Below are positions 42,655 through 51,833 of a stretch of DNA of 64,000 nucleotides, one piece after another. Source of the DNA: Rhodopseudomonas telluris. GTDB taxonomy: Bacteria > Pseudomonadota > Alphaproteobacteria > Rhizobiales > Xanthobacteraceae. The position numbers and the translations under genes were made by a program. Where the stretch lies: NCBI RefSeq assembly GCF_042432815.1, contig NZ_JBHLWM010000008.1, positions 310,001 through 374,000 on the forward strand. Reading direction: 5' to 3'. The number at the start of each line of letters is the position of its first letter. Position 1 is the first letter of the stretch. Below the pieces are notes generated by a model that was not told the origin of the DNA, searched no databases, and was given only the letters and a program-made list of their open reading frames with translations.

Positions 42655-45635
42655 TGGCGCCCAGATTTGTCTGTTCTTTACACCCTGATCTCGTCCGCAT
42701 CGAAGCAAGACGTCGGCGACTTTTGAAGTCGGTGGCAGTTCCCGTGTGTGATTGGCTCGGCGAGCCGGGCCGCGCTGGCGTTGCAGCCCGAGTATTGTTG
42801 GGAGCTGTTCAAAGTCAGGACGGGCGGACGGAGGACGATTGTGTCCTGTTGCCACATGCGGCAGTCGCTAAGCTGCCGACGTCGATAGCCGATCAGTTGA
42901 ATGTGCCTGCACTGTCCCTTTTGTCGGTCACATTGTCCTTTGACGGACGTGTTGACACGCCGGACGGCACCATTCGAGCGCGGTGGTTTGACGAGCATAC
43001 CCGGCCGGTTTCAGCCAAGCGGGTTGGAGCGTTTGTTCAGGTCGGGGATAGGACTTCTCGGCTGTCTTCTTCGTTGTTCGAGCTACTCGAGGCGATAGAT
43101 GGCTTCAATGAAAGCGTCGGCTGCGACATCGAAACTCGTATCACGAAGTGGCAACCTGTGCAGGTTGCTCTGAGGGAGGTCACAGGATCGGAGGTCAGAG
43201 CGGATGGCTTCCTTGGGTCGCTGACAATCTATCAGGCTGGCAGCTTTGCGCTCGATGTCCGCGAAACCGCCGATGGGCCAGACTTGGTTCCCGTTCTGAT
43301 GGGGCGCAACAAGGCGCCGTCGTTAGACGACAATGCTCCAGCTGAAGATGACGGGGAGGACCTAGATAGTGGAATCCGTGATGATGTTGCCGATGCGCTG
43401 TTGCCGCCCGAGCTGCAAAGACGATTTGCCAGCGAACGATTCGGACCGTCGGATAAGACACGCGATGCCTACGTTCTTGCTCGAAATACGTTCGTCATTT
43501 TGGATAGAGACCTGAAGGTCGCGCTCGATGTGGTTCGTGAAATTCGCAAAGCGTCTCCAGAAGTCAGGCGCGATTTCCTGCGCAATCCTCGGCCGGCCAT
43601 TGCGGCAGCTTTGGGACGCGACGATGCGGATCAGGCCGCGGTCGGTCTTTTCGTGGAGACGAAGCAATATTCGGAGCGTGTGCTTGGACTGGGTATATGG
43701 GATCCGCCAAAGCTTCCGTGGTTGCAGAAGAAGGCCGGGCAGTGGGCTCCCGAAACCTTTCCTGTCACGTTGCGTGGGCGAACGATCGAACTGACGCCAG
43801 AGCGGCTGGATGAAATTATCGAGGAGGTCGACGTCGCAAAGCGCGAAGAACGCGTTGACGTTTCCATCGATCAGGAAGTCTACACTGTCGCGGAGGTCGA
43901 GGCTGCAGTCGAAGGATTGCGCGCTAAAGCGGACAAGCCGGATATCGATCCGAGCCCGGAACACCCAGTCGAGGAGGGGGAGGCTGTTCCGGATGAGAAT
44001 GTCCTCATTCTCAAACAGAATATCGATGGTGTTGAGTACCAATTTAGTCACCCGCGTCGGCCTGTCGCGATCAGTCGGGAGCTGCCGGTCGGCAGCTTGG
44101 CTTCGACACGACCGAAGCCGCACCAGACTGAGGGGTTCAAATGGCTGGTTGACGCTTGGGAGGCAGGTTGGCCGGGGGTGTTGCTGGCGGACGACATGGG
44201 CCTCGGAAAGACATTCCAGGCACTGGCTTTCATGGCTTGGGTTCGAAACAACGCCGCCGCGAAGGCTCGAGGAAAGTTAGGTGCTTCTGGGAAAGGTCCC
44301 ATCCTAATCGTAGCGCCGACTGCTTTGTTGCGAAACTGGGCTGCCGAGGCGGAGCTTCATCTGGGGCCGCATGTTCTCGGTGACCGGGTCGATGCATTCG
44401 GCTCCGGGCTCAGGCAACTTAAGAGCGCGAAGACAGCCGAGTGGACGCCAGAAGACGCACTGGATGTCGACAGGCTTCGTGATGCTGATTGGATCCTGAC
44501 GACTTACGAGACGCTGGCCGACAATCACCGTGCCTTCGCGCGCGTTCCGTGTTCGATTGTCATTTTCGACGAGATGCAGAAGGTCAAGTCTCCGGGCACC
44601 ATCAACACCCATGCCGCCAAGGCGATCAATGCGGATTTCGTGCTCGGCCTGACCGGGACCCCGATCGAAAACCGGCTGGAAGATCTCTGGTGCATCATGG
44701 ACCGGGTGGCGCCGGGCTATCTCGGTGATCTCAAGACCTTCTCTGCAACGCACACCGAAGACGCCCACGACGCGTTGAAGGACCTCAAGGCAAAGCTTGA
44801 TGAATCGCGGCTTGGTCTTCCTGCGATCATGCTGCGGCGCATGAAGGATCAGATTCTGGTCGGGCTTCCGGTCAAAAGCATTAAGCCTTATCGCGTCGAC
44901 ATGCCGCCAGCGCAAAGCGACGCCTATGCTCGAGCTGTCCGCGAGGCGCAGTCTGGCGATCGAACGCCGGGCACGATGCTGAAGGTGATCCACGCGCTTC
45001 GCTCGATTTCGCTACACCCCAGCGGGGGTGGTGATTTCGACCCCTATGATCCTGAAGCGGCAACCAAATGGGTCGACGAATCTGCTCGGGTTCAGAAGGT
45101 GTTCTCGATTCTCAGGACAATCGAAAAGAGTGGGGAGAAGGCACTGGTCTTTCTGGAGCATCGCGACGTGCAGACGACGTTTGCAGCAGCTGCGGCGACG
45201 CTGCTGGGGTTGAGGACGGAGCCTGCCATCATCAATGGAACTACGCCGGGTGCCAAACGCCAGGACATTGTCGATCACTTTCAGAACGGTCCGCCGGGCT
45301 TCAATTTGATGGTGCTTTCGCCGAAGGCCGCGGGTGTAGGACTAACCATCACCGCAGCCAACCATGTGATCCATCTCAGTCGTTGGTGGAATCCAGCCGT
45401 CGAAGATCAGTGCAATGATCGCATCTACCGCATCGGGCAATCGAAGCCGGTGACGATCCACGTGCCGATGGCGTTGCATCCGACGCTCGGCGATAGGTCG
45501 TTCGATGCCAACCTAGACAGATTACTCGAACGCAAGCGCTCGCTGTCACGGCACATGCTGGCCCCGCCCGTGGGTGATGCCGACGTCGGAGTGCTCTTCG
45601 ATGAGACCATTGGAACGGCCGGGTTGCCGCAATGA
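42654..45635 (+). CDS. zorD: Zorya type I ZorD (SNF2-family helicase/nuclease effector)
   Basis: A protein of 993 residues from GTG 42654 (1-bp overlap with zorC). The first 450 residues are a ZorD-specific region. The SNF2 ATPase follows: Walker A in 'LLADDMGLGKTFQALAF' (near 515), the motif II position reads FDEMQ instead of DEAH (near 639), 'LGLTGTPIENRL' is motif III, and the C-terminal lobe ends with 'AAGVGLTITAANHVI' and 'NDRIYRIGQSKPVTIHVPMA' (near 925). ZorD is the ATP-driven effector that degrades invading DNA. Its stop overlaps the start of the ASCH gene by 4 bp. Confidence 0.92.
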   Translation: MAPRFVCSLHPDLVRIEARRRRLLKSVAVPVCDWLGEPGRAGVAARVLLGAVQSQDGRTEDDCVLLPHAAVAKLPTSIADQLNVPALSLLSVTLSFDGRVDTPDGTIRARWFDEHTRPVSAKRVGAFVQVGDRTSRLSSSLFELLEAIDGFNESVGCDIETRITKWQPVQVALREVTGSEVRADGFLGSLTIYQAGSFALDVRETADGPDLVPVLMGRNKAPSLDDNAPAEDDGEDLDSGIRDDVADALLPPELQRRFASERFGPSDKTRDAYVLARNTFVILDRDLKVALDVVREIRKASPEVRRDFLRNPRPAIAAALGRDDADQAAVGLFVETKQYSERVLGLGIWDPPKLPWLQKKAGQWAPETFPVTLRGRTIELTPERLDEIIEEVDVAKREERVDVSIDQEVYTVAEVEAAVEGLRAKADKPDIDPSPEHPVEEGEAVPDENVLILKQNIDGVEYQFSHPRRPVAISRELPVGSLASTRPKPHQTEGFKWLVDAWEAGWPGVLLADDMGLGKTFQALAFMAWVRNNAAAKARGKLGASGKGPILIVAPTALLRNWAAEAELHLGPHVLGDRVDAFGSGLRQLKSAKTAEWTPEDALDVDRLRDADWILTTYETLADNHRAFARVPCSIVIFDEMQKVKSPGTINTHAAKAINADFVLGLTGTPIENRLEDLWCIMDRVAPGYLGDLKTFSATHTEDAHDALKDLKAKLDESRLGLPAIMLRRMKDQILVGLPVKSIKPYRVDMPPAQSDAYARAVREAQSGDRTPGTMLKVIHALRSISLHPSGGGDFDPYDPEAATKWVDESARVQKVFSILRTIEKSGEKALVFLEHRDVQTTFAAAAATLLGLRTEPAIINGTTPGAKRQDIVDHFQNGPPGFNLMVLSPKAAGVGLTITAANHVIHLSRWWNPAVEDQCNDRIYRIGQSKPVTIHVPMALHPTLGDRSFDANLDRLLERKRSLSRHMLAPPVGDADVGVLFDETIGTAGLPQ

Positions 45636-46552
45636 AGGGCCTGATCATCAGGGATCCATGGATCGGCATGATCCTGGACGGCACTAAAACGTGGGAGCTG
45701 CGCACCCAGCACACCACTTTGCGCGGCGAAATCGCGTTGATCCGAAAAGGTAGCAGCCAGATCGTAGGCGTAGCGGACCTTGTCGACAGCCTGCCTCGGC
45801 TGGATCAACACGGGCTTGCCGAGTCCGTCCAGTTCCATCGTGTTCCACCCGCTGAGCAGGCGAGCGCCCTTGCTAATGGCTGGCTGTTTCCTTGGCTGAT
45901 CGTCAATGCAAGGCCGCTGTCGACGCCCGTGCCGTATCTTCATCCCAATGGTGCGGTCACCTGGCTGAATCTTGATCCTAACACTAGCCAGTCGATCGCA
46001 CGCGCGAGGCAGACGAGCCGCGGTGAACCGAGCCAAGAAGCCGTCAAAGCCCCATCGCAGCCGGCGATAATCCGGTCGGTTCAGGCATTCAAGACTAACG
46101 GAGATGTGGTGCGGGAGCTCGATCGCGACAGCGGTCCGGGATCCAAGATTTCGCCGGCACTGGAAGCCGAACTCGTCGCGACCGCCGATCGGCTTGGCGT
46201 CAAGGTCAAGCCGCTTGGATCAAACACAACCAAGATGCGAAGTTTTATCGTCCCGTCGCGGGCAGGGGACCATGTCGTCCTTTTGAACCGGATGGCCCGG
46301 TCCACTTCGCATTTCCAGGTCTTCCTCGCGCCGGCGCTGGACGGCCGCGTCGCGAATTCGATTGCGGGCATCCCCGGCGTGCAGCGCTTTGTCAACGCCA
46401 GCACCCATGACCATCGCATGCGCCACAGTGCGTTCCGTGCCTTCAAGGAGCCGCAGCCGGTTGGCGAGCCGTTCGGCCACGGCTGGCTGCTGGATCAGCA
46501 TCGTGCTGGGGAGCTTTTTAGCAAGCTGGTTGAAATCATTCGCAATAAATAG
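45632..46552 (+). CDS. ASCH/PUA-like domain protein coupled to zorD
   Basis: A protein of 306 residues. The N-terminal 100 residues form an ASCH-type beta barrel: 'MKGLIIRDPWIGMILDGTKT' and WELRT are the hallmark opening, followed by 'GEIALIRKGSSQIVGVADL'. ASCH domains bind nucleic acids or modified nucleosides. A 50-residue linker leads to a C-terminal domain of about 130 residues that I do not recognise, with several His ('NASTHDHRMRHSAF', 'GEPFGHGWLLDQH'). The ATG overlaps the zorD stop (ATGA), so it is co-translated with Zorya. Type I Zorya as described has four genes, so this may be an accessory or regulatory fifth component. Confidence 0.8.
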   Translation: MKGLIIRDPWIGMILDGTKTWELRTQHTTLRGEIALIRKGSSQIVGVADLVDSLPRLDQHGLAESVQFHRVPPAEQASALANGWLFPWLIVNARPLSTPVPYLHPNGAVTWLNLDPNTSQSIARARQTSRGEPSQEAVKAPSQPAIIRSVQAFKTNGDVVRELDRDSGPGSKISPALEAELVATADRLGVKVKPLGSNTTKMRSFIVPSRAGDHVVLLNRMARSTSHFQVFLAPALDGRVANSIAGIPGVQRFVNASTHDHRMRHSAFRAFKEPQPVGEPFGHGWLLDQHRAGELFSKLVEIIRNK

Positions 46553-46780
46553 AGGGCGTTCAGCGCAAAGGTGATCGAATACACTTTTTTGGTGAAATCT
46601 GGCACTGTTCGCCTGTCGAATCGACGCTCATGGCCGACGGTGCGCTCCGAATCTCAAGCGAAATCAATCCGTTTTGGGGGCTTTGGGCTTTGATATGCCC
46701 GCGGGATTCGTGGCGCCGGGCTGATTGTGGGGCTTCGGATCAGGGGCCGATGCTGAGTAGCTAGTTGAGGTGGGGGCACG

Positions 46781-49700
46781 GTGACAGAGCAGTTTTTTGA
46801 GCAGCCCATCCTGAATTCGCCTTATGCCTTTCCTGGTCGCCATTGGGAACTCGACGAAGAAGGGCAGCCGACAAATCGGATCCTCGAGACCCGCCGCCGC
46901 TCGGATTTGGTGACGCCGGTCCCGAAGCCAAAGAAGCGGCGTCGGGCGCGCGGTCAGGCCCAGATTGTCTTTGAAGACGAGGAAGGCCTTAGTTCTGAAG
47001 AACAGGAATACAATCCAACCCCGATCATCAACGAAATCAGAACCTACGTTGAGACCTGGCGCAATCTACCTAATCCAGATCAATGGCTGGTGACTCCGGA
47101 GACCGCTCGCCTTCTGAAGCATTGGCGGCACCATAAGTTCGAAGGCATTCGTCCATTCTTTTGTCAGATCGAGGCCGTCGAAACCGCGATCTGGCTCACT
47201 GAGGTGGCGCCTAAGCTCGGGCCGCGGGTCGCTAAGTTTTGGGCGCACCTCAAAGGTGGAAATGAGCAGGCGAACCCGGAGCTGCTTCGGCTGGCTTTGA
47301 AGCTGGCGACCGGCGCCGGCAAGACGACCGTGATGTCGATGCTGATCGCGTGGCAGACGATCAACGCCGTCCGTCATCCCAACAGCAAGACGTTTTCCCG
47401 CGGTTTCCTGATCGTCGCGCCTGGCATCACGATCAAGGACAGATTGCGGGTTCTCCTGCCCAACGATCCCGAGAGCTACTATCGCCACCGCGAGATCGTA
47501 CCGCCTGATCTTCTCGCAGACATCGATCGGGCAAAGATCGTCATCACAAACTATCACGCGTTCAAGCTTCGCGAGCGTATCGACGTATCGAAGGGGACGC
47601 GTGAAGCTATCGAAGGTTGGCAGGCCAAGAAGGATCCCAGCAAGAAACTGCAGACTCTCGAAACCGAGGGTCAGATGCTTCAGCGCGTCATGCCCGAGCT
47701 GATGGGGATGAAGAACATTGTCGTCATCAATGACGAAGCCCACCATTGTTACCGCCAACGAGTGAAGGACGCCGCCGTCGAGACGGAAGACGATCTGAAA
47801 GGTGAAGAGAAGGAAGAGGCGAAGGAGAACAACGAGGCCGCCCGGATGTGGATCTCCGGGTTGGAGACGGTCAAACGCAAGCTCGGAATTTCGCTGGTCT
47901 ACGACCTTTCCGCGACGCCATTCTTTCTGCGCGGCTCCGGTTATCACGAGGGAACCCTATTCCCTTGGACCATGAGCGACTTCTCTCTGATGGACGCAAT
48001 TGAATGCGTCATCGTCAAATTGCCACGAGTTCCGGTCGCCGATAACGTGCCGGGTGGGGACACGCCGAAATTCCGCAATCTGTGGGAGGAGATCAAGAAG
48101 AGCCCCCGCGGTTTGCCCAAAAAGGGACGGTCGGCCGGAGCCAAAGGTTATGATCCGCTTGCCCTTCCCACCGTCCTGTTATCGGCCATCGAGGCGCTCT
48201 ATGGCCACTACCAGAAGACGTTCGAGCTTTGGGAGAATGAAGACATTGGCGTCCCGCCGGTGTTCATCGTGGTGTGCAACAACACATCGACGTCGGAACT
48301 GGTTTACAAATACATCTCGGGCTTCCACCGCGAGAATGGCGACGGAACGACGACGCTTGAAAATGGTCGCCTACCTCTTTTCCGCAACTACGATGAGTTT
48401 GGCAATCGGGTCGCCAGGCCGAACACGATCCTGATCGACTCGGCGCAGCTCGAATCCGGCGAAGCGCTCGATAAGGATTTTCGTGAGATGGCCGCTGACG
48501 AGATCGAGCGGTTTCGACGCGACATACTTGCACGAGGCGGCAAGGACGCGAGCGATCTACGGGCCGGCGGCGAGATCGATGATGCGACACTCCTGCGCGA
48601 GGTCATGAACACCGTTGGCAAGAAGGACAGGCTCGGCGAGCAGATTCGCTGCGTCGTCTCGGTCTCGATGTTGACCGAGGGGTGGGATGCCAACACCGTC
48701 ACGCATATCCTCGGCGTTCGAGCCTTTGGCACGCAGCTGCTTTGCGAACAGGTCGTCGGCCGTGGCCTGCGCCGTCAATCCTATGATTTGAACGACCATG
48801 GTCTGTTCAATGTCGAATATGCGGACGTGCTTGGCATTCCGTTCGACTTCGCAGCTAAGCCTGTGATCGTAAAGCCTGCACCGCCGCGAGAGACCGTTCG
48901 AGTTCATGCAGTGAAGCCCGAGCGCGACGCGCTCGAGATTGTGTTCCCGAGAGTCGAAGGCTATCGCGTTGAACTGCCCGCGGAGCGTCTCGAAGCGACG
49001 TTCGGCCCCGATCATACGCTCCATCTGACGCCGGAGTTGGTCGGACCTTCCGTTACCAAGAACCAGGGGATCATCGGAGAGGGCGTCGACCTCACGCTCG
49101 CCCATCTCGAGGATACGCGTACATCCACGATCTTGTTTCATCTGGCTCGGCATCTTCTCTACAACAAATACCGTGATCCGGGCGAGGAGCCGAAGCTTCA
49201 CCTGTTCGGTCAGCTGAAGCGGATTACCCGCCAATGGCTGGAAGGCGGCTCGTTGAAGTGCTCAGGCGGCACCTATCCGGCGCAGCTGCTCTACAAGGAG
49301 ATCGCCGACATGGCGACCGAGCGGATCAAGGCGGCGATCACGCTGTCGCTGGTCGGCGAGAATCCCGTGAAGGCGATCCTCGACGCCTACAATCCCACGG
49401 GCTCCACGGCCTATGTGAACTTCACGACGTCGAAGGAAACGCGCTGGCAGACGAACGGTCCGCCGCCGAAATGTCATCTCAACTGGGTGATCTGCGACAG
49501 CGACTGGGAGGCGGAGTTTTGCCGCGTCGCCGAGGCGCATCCGCAGGTGCGCGCCTACGTCAAGAACCAAAATCTCGGCCTTGAGGTCCCGTATTTGATG
49601 GGCTCAACCCCAAGGAAATACATCCCCGACTTCATCATTCAGGTGAATGATGGTCGGGAAGAGCCGCTCAATCTGATTGTCGAGATCAAGGGCTTCCGCG

Positions 49701-49882
49701 GCGAGAACGCCAAGGAGAAGGCCAACACCATGCGTTCCTATTGGGTGCCGGGCGTCAACAATCTCGGCAAGTTCGGGCGCTGGGCATTCGAGGAATTTAC
49801 AGCGGTCTACGAGATCGAATCTGAGTTCAACAAACTGATAGACCGGCTTGCTAACGCGGGCGCGGTGAGCTCGGCGGCATAG
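46781..49882 (+). CDS. type III restriction Res-like helicase with C-terminal PD-(D/E)XK nuclease
   Basis: A protein of 1033 residues from GTG 46781. It is a superfamily 2 helicase: Walker A 'KLATGAGKTTVMSML' (near 178), motif II VINDEAHHCY (near 316), 'YDLSATPFF' as motif III, and motif VI QVVGRGLRRQ (near 658). The C-terminal end has 'YIPDFIIQVNDG' and 'NLIVEIKGFRG' (near 950-970), a PD-(D/E)XK nuclease core as in type III Res subunits. With the methyltransferase encoded two genes on, it forms a restriction-modification pair. A 228-bp gap precedes it, so this operon probably has its own promoter separate from Zorya. Confidence 0.9.
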   Translation: MTEQFFEQPILNSPYAFPGRHWELDEEGQPTNRILETRRRSDLVTPVPKPKKRRRARGQAQIVFEDEEGLSSEEQEYNPTPIINEIRTYVETWRNLPNPDQWLVTPETARLLKHWRHHKFEGIRPFFCQIEAVETAIWLTEVAPKLGPRVAKFWAHLKGGNEQANPELLRLALKLATGAGKTTVMSMLIAWQTINAVRHPNSKTFSRGFLIVAPGITIKDRLRVLLPNDPESYYRHREIVPPDLLADIDRAKIVITNYHAFKLRERIDVSKGTREAIEGWQAKKDPSKKLQTLETEGQMLQRVMPELMGMKNIVVINDEAHHCYRQRVKDAAVETEDDLKGEEKEEAKENNEAARMWISGLETVKRKLGISLVYDLSATPFFLRGSGYHEGTLFPWTMSDFSLMDAIECVIVKLPRVPVADNVPGGDTPKFRNLWEEIKKSPRGLPKKGRSAGAKGYDPLALPTVLLSAIEALYGHYQKTFELWENEDIGVPPVFIVVCNNTSTSELVYKYISGFHRENGDGTTTLENGRLPLFRNYDEFGNRVARPNTILIDSAQLESGEALDKDFREMAADEIERFRRDILARGGKDASDLRAGGEIDDATLLREVMNTVGKKDRLGEQIRCVVSVSMLTEGWDANTVTHILGVRAFGTQLLCEQVVGRGLRRQSYDLNDHGLFNVEYADVLGIPFDFAAKPVIVKPAPPRETVRVHAVKPERDALEIVFPRVEGYRVELPAERLEATFGPDHTLHLTPELVGPSVTKNQGIIGEGVDLTLAHLEDTRTSTILFHLARHLLYNKYRDPGEEPKLHLFGQLKRITRQWLEGGSLKCSGGTYPAQLLYKEIADMATERIKAAITLSLVGENPVKAILDAYNPTGSTAYVNFTTSKETRWQTNGPPPKCHLNWVICDSDWEAEFCRVAEAHPQVRAYVKNQNLGLEVPYLMGSTPRKYIPDFIIQVNDGREEPLNLIVEIKGFRGENAKEKANTMRSYWVPGVNNLGKFGRWAFEEFTAVYEIESEFNKLIDRLANAGAVSSAA

Positions 49883-49900
49883 CGACAAGAGGGGCGTGGA

Positions 49901-51814
49901 ATGGCTCAGACCGCATTCAAGACCAATCCAGTTTCATTGGAAGATCTCCTGAAGGAGTGCGGGAGCGGCAAGATTCAGTTGCCCGATTTCCAACGCAGCT
50001 GGGTGTGGGACGAGGATCGGATCAAGAGCCTGATCGCGTCAATATCGGAGGCCTTCCCAGTTGGCGCGCTGATGACGTTGGAAATGAAAGCCGGCGCTGC
50101 CGATACGTTCGCTCGGCGGCCAATTCAGGGCGCGCCTCCCGAGGCCTCGAGCCAAGCGCCGGACCAACTCCTGCTCGACGGCCAGCAGCGGATGACTTCA
50201 CTCTACCAGACATGCATGCGAAGGCAGGTTGTAGAGACCATCACTGCACGCCAGAAGCTCGTGAAGCGGTGGTTCTACATCGACATTGAAAAGGCATTGA
50301 GGTCAGATTTCGACCGCGAGGATGCGATCTTCACGTTGCCAGAAGATCGCAAGATCAAGGAGGACTTCGATCGCAAGATCACGCTCGACCTGTCCACAGC
50401 GGAGTCCGAATACGAGCAGCTGATGTTCCCCGTCAACCAAGTGTTTAACTGGGACGCTTGGCAGGATGGGTTCGGTGACTACTGGATCGGAAAGGGAGAC
50501 GTGGCAAAGCGCCAGATCTTCCAAAGATTCAAAAACGAAGTCCTGCAGCATTTCAAAAGCTATCAGGTTCCCGTCATAGCGCTTGGCCACGACACCTCTC
50601 ATGAAGCCGTGTGTTTGGTCTTCGAGAAGGTGAACACTGGCGGGAAGGCCCTCGATGCGTTTGAGCTCGTCACCGCTATGTACGCCGCCGAGGGCTATAG
50701 GCTTCGCGACGACTGGCTCGGCGCAGCCGGTAGTTTCGGTCAACAATCGCGCTTGCAGCATTTTGGTCACATGGCAGGCCAGAAGTATGGTGTGCTGGAG
50801 AAGGTTGCGAGTACGGATTTCCTTCAGGCGGTTGCGCTGCTGCACACGAAGAAGGTGCGTCAGGAGGCTGTTGTTGCTGGGGTCAAAGAGAGCGATCTTC
50901 CAGCGGTTCGAGCGACGCGACAATCGCTCCTCGACCTTCCACTAAGCGCCTACAAAGCCAACAAGGACCGCGTCGAACAAGGCTTCACCACAGCTGCGAA
51001 GTTTTTGAGGCAGCAGTTCATCTACAGGGGCATCGATTTGCCCTATCAGACGCAGATTGTTCCTCTGGCCGCGATCCTCGCTGAGATCGGCGATAAGTGG
51101 GAGCATGCAGAAAACAAGCGCAAGCTTGCTCGCTGGTATTGGTGCGGGATTTTCGGCGAGCTTTATGGCTCGGCCGTGGAGTCTCGCTTCGCAAAAGATA
51201 TCGTCGAGGTACCAGCATGGCTTGCCGGCGGCCCTGAGCCGACCACGGTGCGAGACGGCGTTCTCCGGTCGGATCGGCTCCGAACCATGCGCAGCCGCGG
51301 TTCAGCCGCATACAAAGGGGTGCATGCGCTGTTGATGCAGGAAGGTGCGAAGGACTTTCGCACTGGCCAAACCTTCGACCAGACGGTGTTTTTCGACGAG
51401 GATGTCGATATTCACCACATCTTTCCGCAAGACTGGTGCCGCAATCAGGGTATCGAAGCGAAGGTCTACGACAGCATCATCAACAAGACGCCGCTCAGCT
51501 ACCGCACAAATCGAAGAATTGGCGGAGTGGCGCCGTCCATTTATTTGCAGCGGCTAGAGTCAGGCCAAAAGGACGACCCGCCGATTGTGCCGACGATGAT
51601 GGATGGCTACCTCCAGACGCATTGCATCGCCCCCGAACTCCTGCGTTCCGACGCCTTTGATAGATTCATGAACGATCGCGAACAGCGGCTGCTGGCTCTC
51701 ATCGCAAGGGTAACGGGCCACGATATCGTTGCCGCCGGCAGTTCGTCGGACGAGCAAGAAGTGCCAGATGACATAGCCGAAGACAGCGGTCTCATGGTGA
51801 GTACAGCGGCGTAA
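49901..51814 (+). CDS. DUF262/DUF1524 protein, GmrSD-like
   Basis: A protein of 637 residues, 18 bp after the Res gene, with a purine-rich AGAGGGG ribosome site. The N-terminal DUF262 (ParB-like NTPase fold) shows IQLPDFQRSWVWDEDRI (near 25-41) and LLDGQQRMTSLYQ (near 90-102). The C-terminal DUF1524 carries an HNH-type motif 'VDIHHIFPQDWCRNQG' near 503. This is the fused form of GmrS-GmrD, type IV enzymes that cut modified (for example glucosylated) phage DNA. Inside a methyltransferase-containing operon it may act as a second, modification-dependent nuclease. Confidence 0.9.
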   Translation: MAQTAFKTNPVSLEDLLKECGSGKIQLPDFQRSWVWDEDRIKSLIASISEAFPVGALMTLEMKAGAADTFARRPIQGAPPEASSQAPDQLLLDGQQRMTSLYQTCMRRQVVETITARQKLVKRWFYIDIEKALRSDFDREDAIFTLPEDRKIKEDFDRKITLDLSTAESEYEQLMFPVNQVFNWDAWQDGFGDYWIGKGDVAKRQIFQRFKNEVLQHFKSYQVPVIALGHDTSHEAVCLVFEKVNTGGKALDAFELVTAMYAAEGYRLRDDWLGAAGSFGQQSRLQHFGHMAGQKYGVLEKVASTDFLQAVALLHTKKVRQEAVVAGVKESDLPAVRATRQSLLDLPLSAYKANKDRVEQGFTTAAKFLRQQFIYRGIDLPYQTQIVPLAAILAEIGDKWEHAENKRKLARWYWCGIFGELYGSAVESRFAKDIVEVPAWLAGGPEPTTVRDGVLRSDRLRTMRSRGSAAYKGVHALLMQEGAKDFRTGQTFDQTVFFDEDVDIHHIFPQDWCRNQGIEAKVYDSIINKTPLSYRTNRRIGGVAPSIYLQRLESGQKDDPPIVPTMMDGYLQTHCIAPELLRSDAFDRFMNDREQRLLALIARVTGHDIVAAGSSSDEQEVPDDIAEDSGLMVSTAA

Positions 51815-51833
51815 GAGAGAAGGGCTGGGGTCT

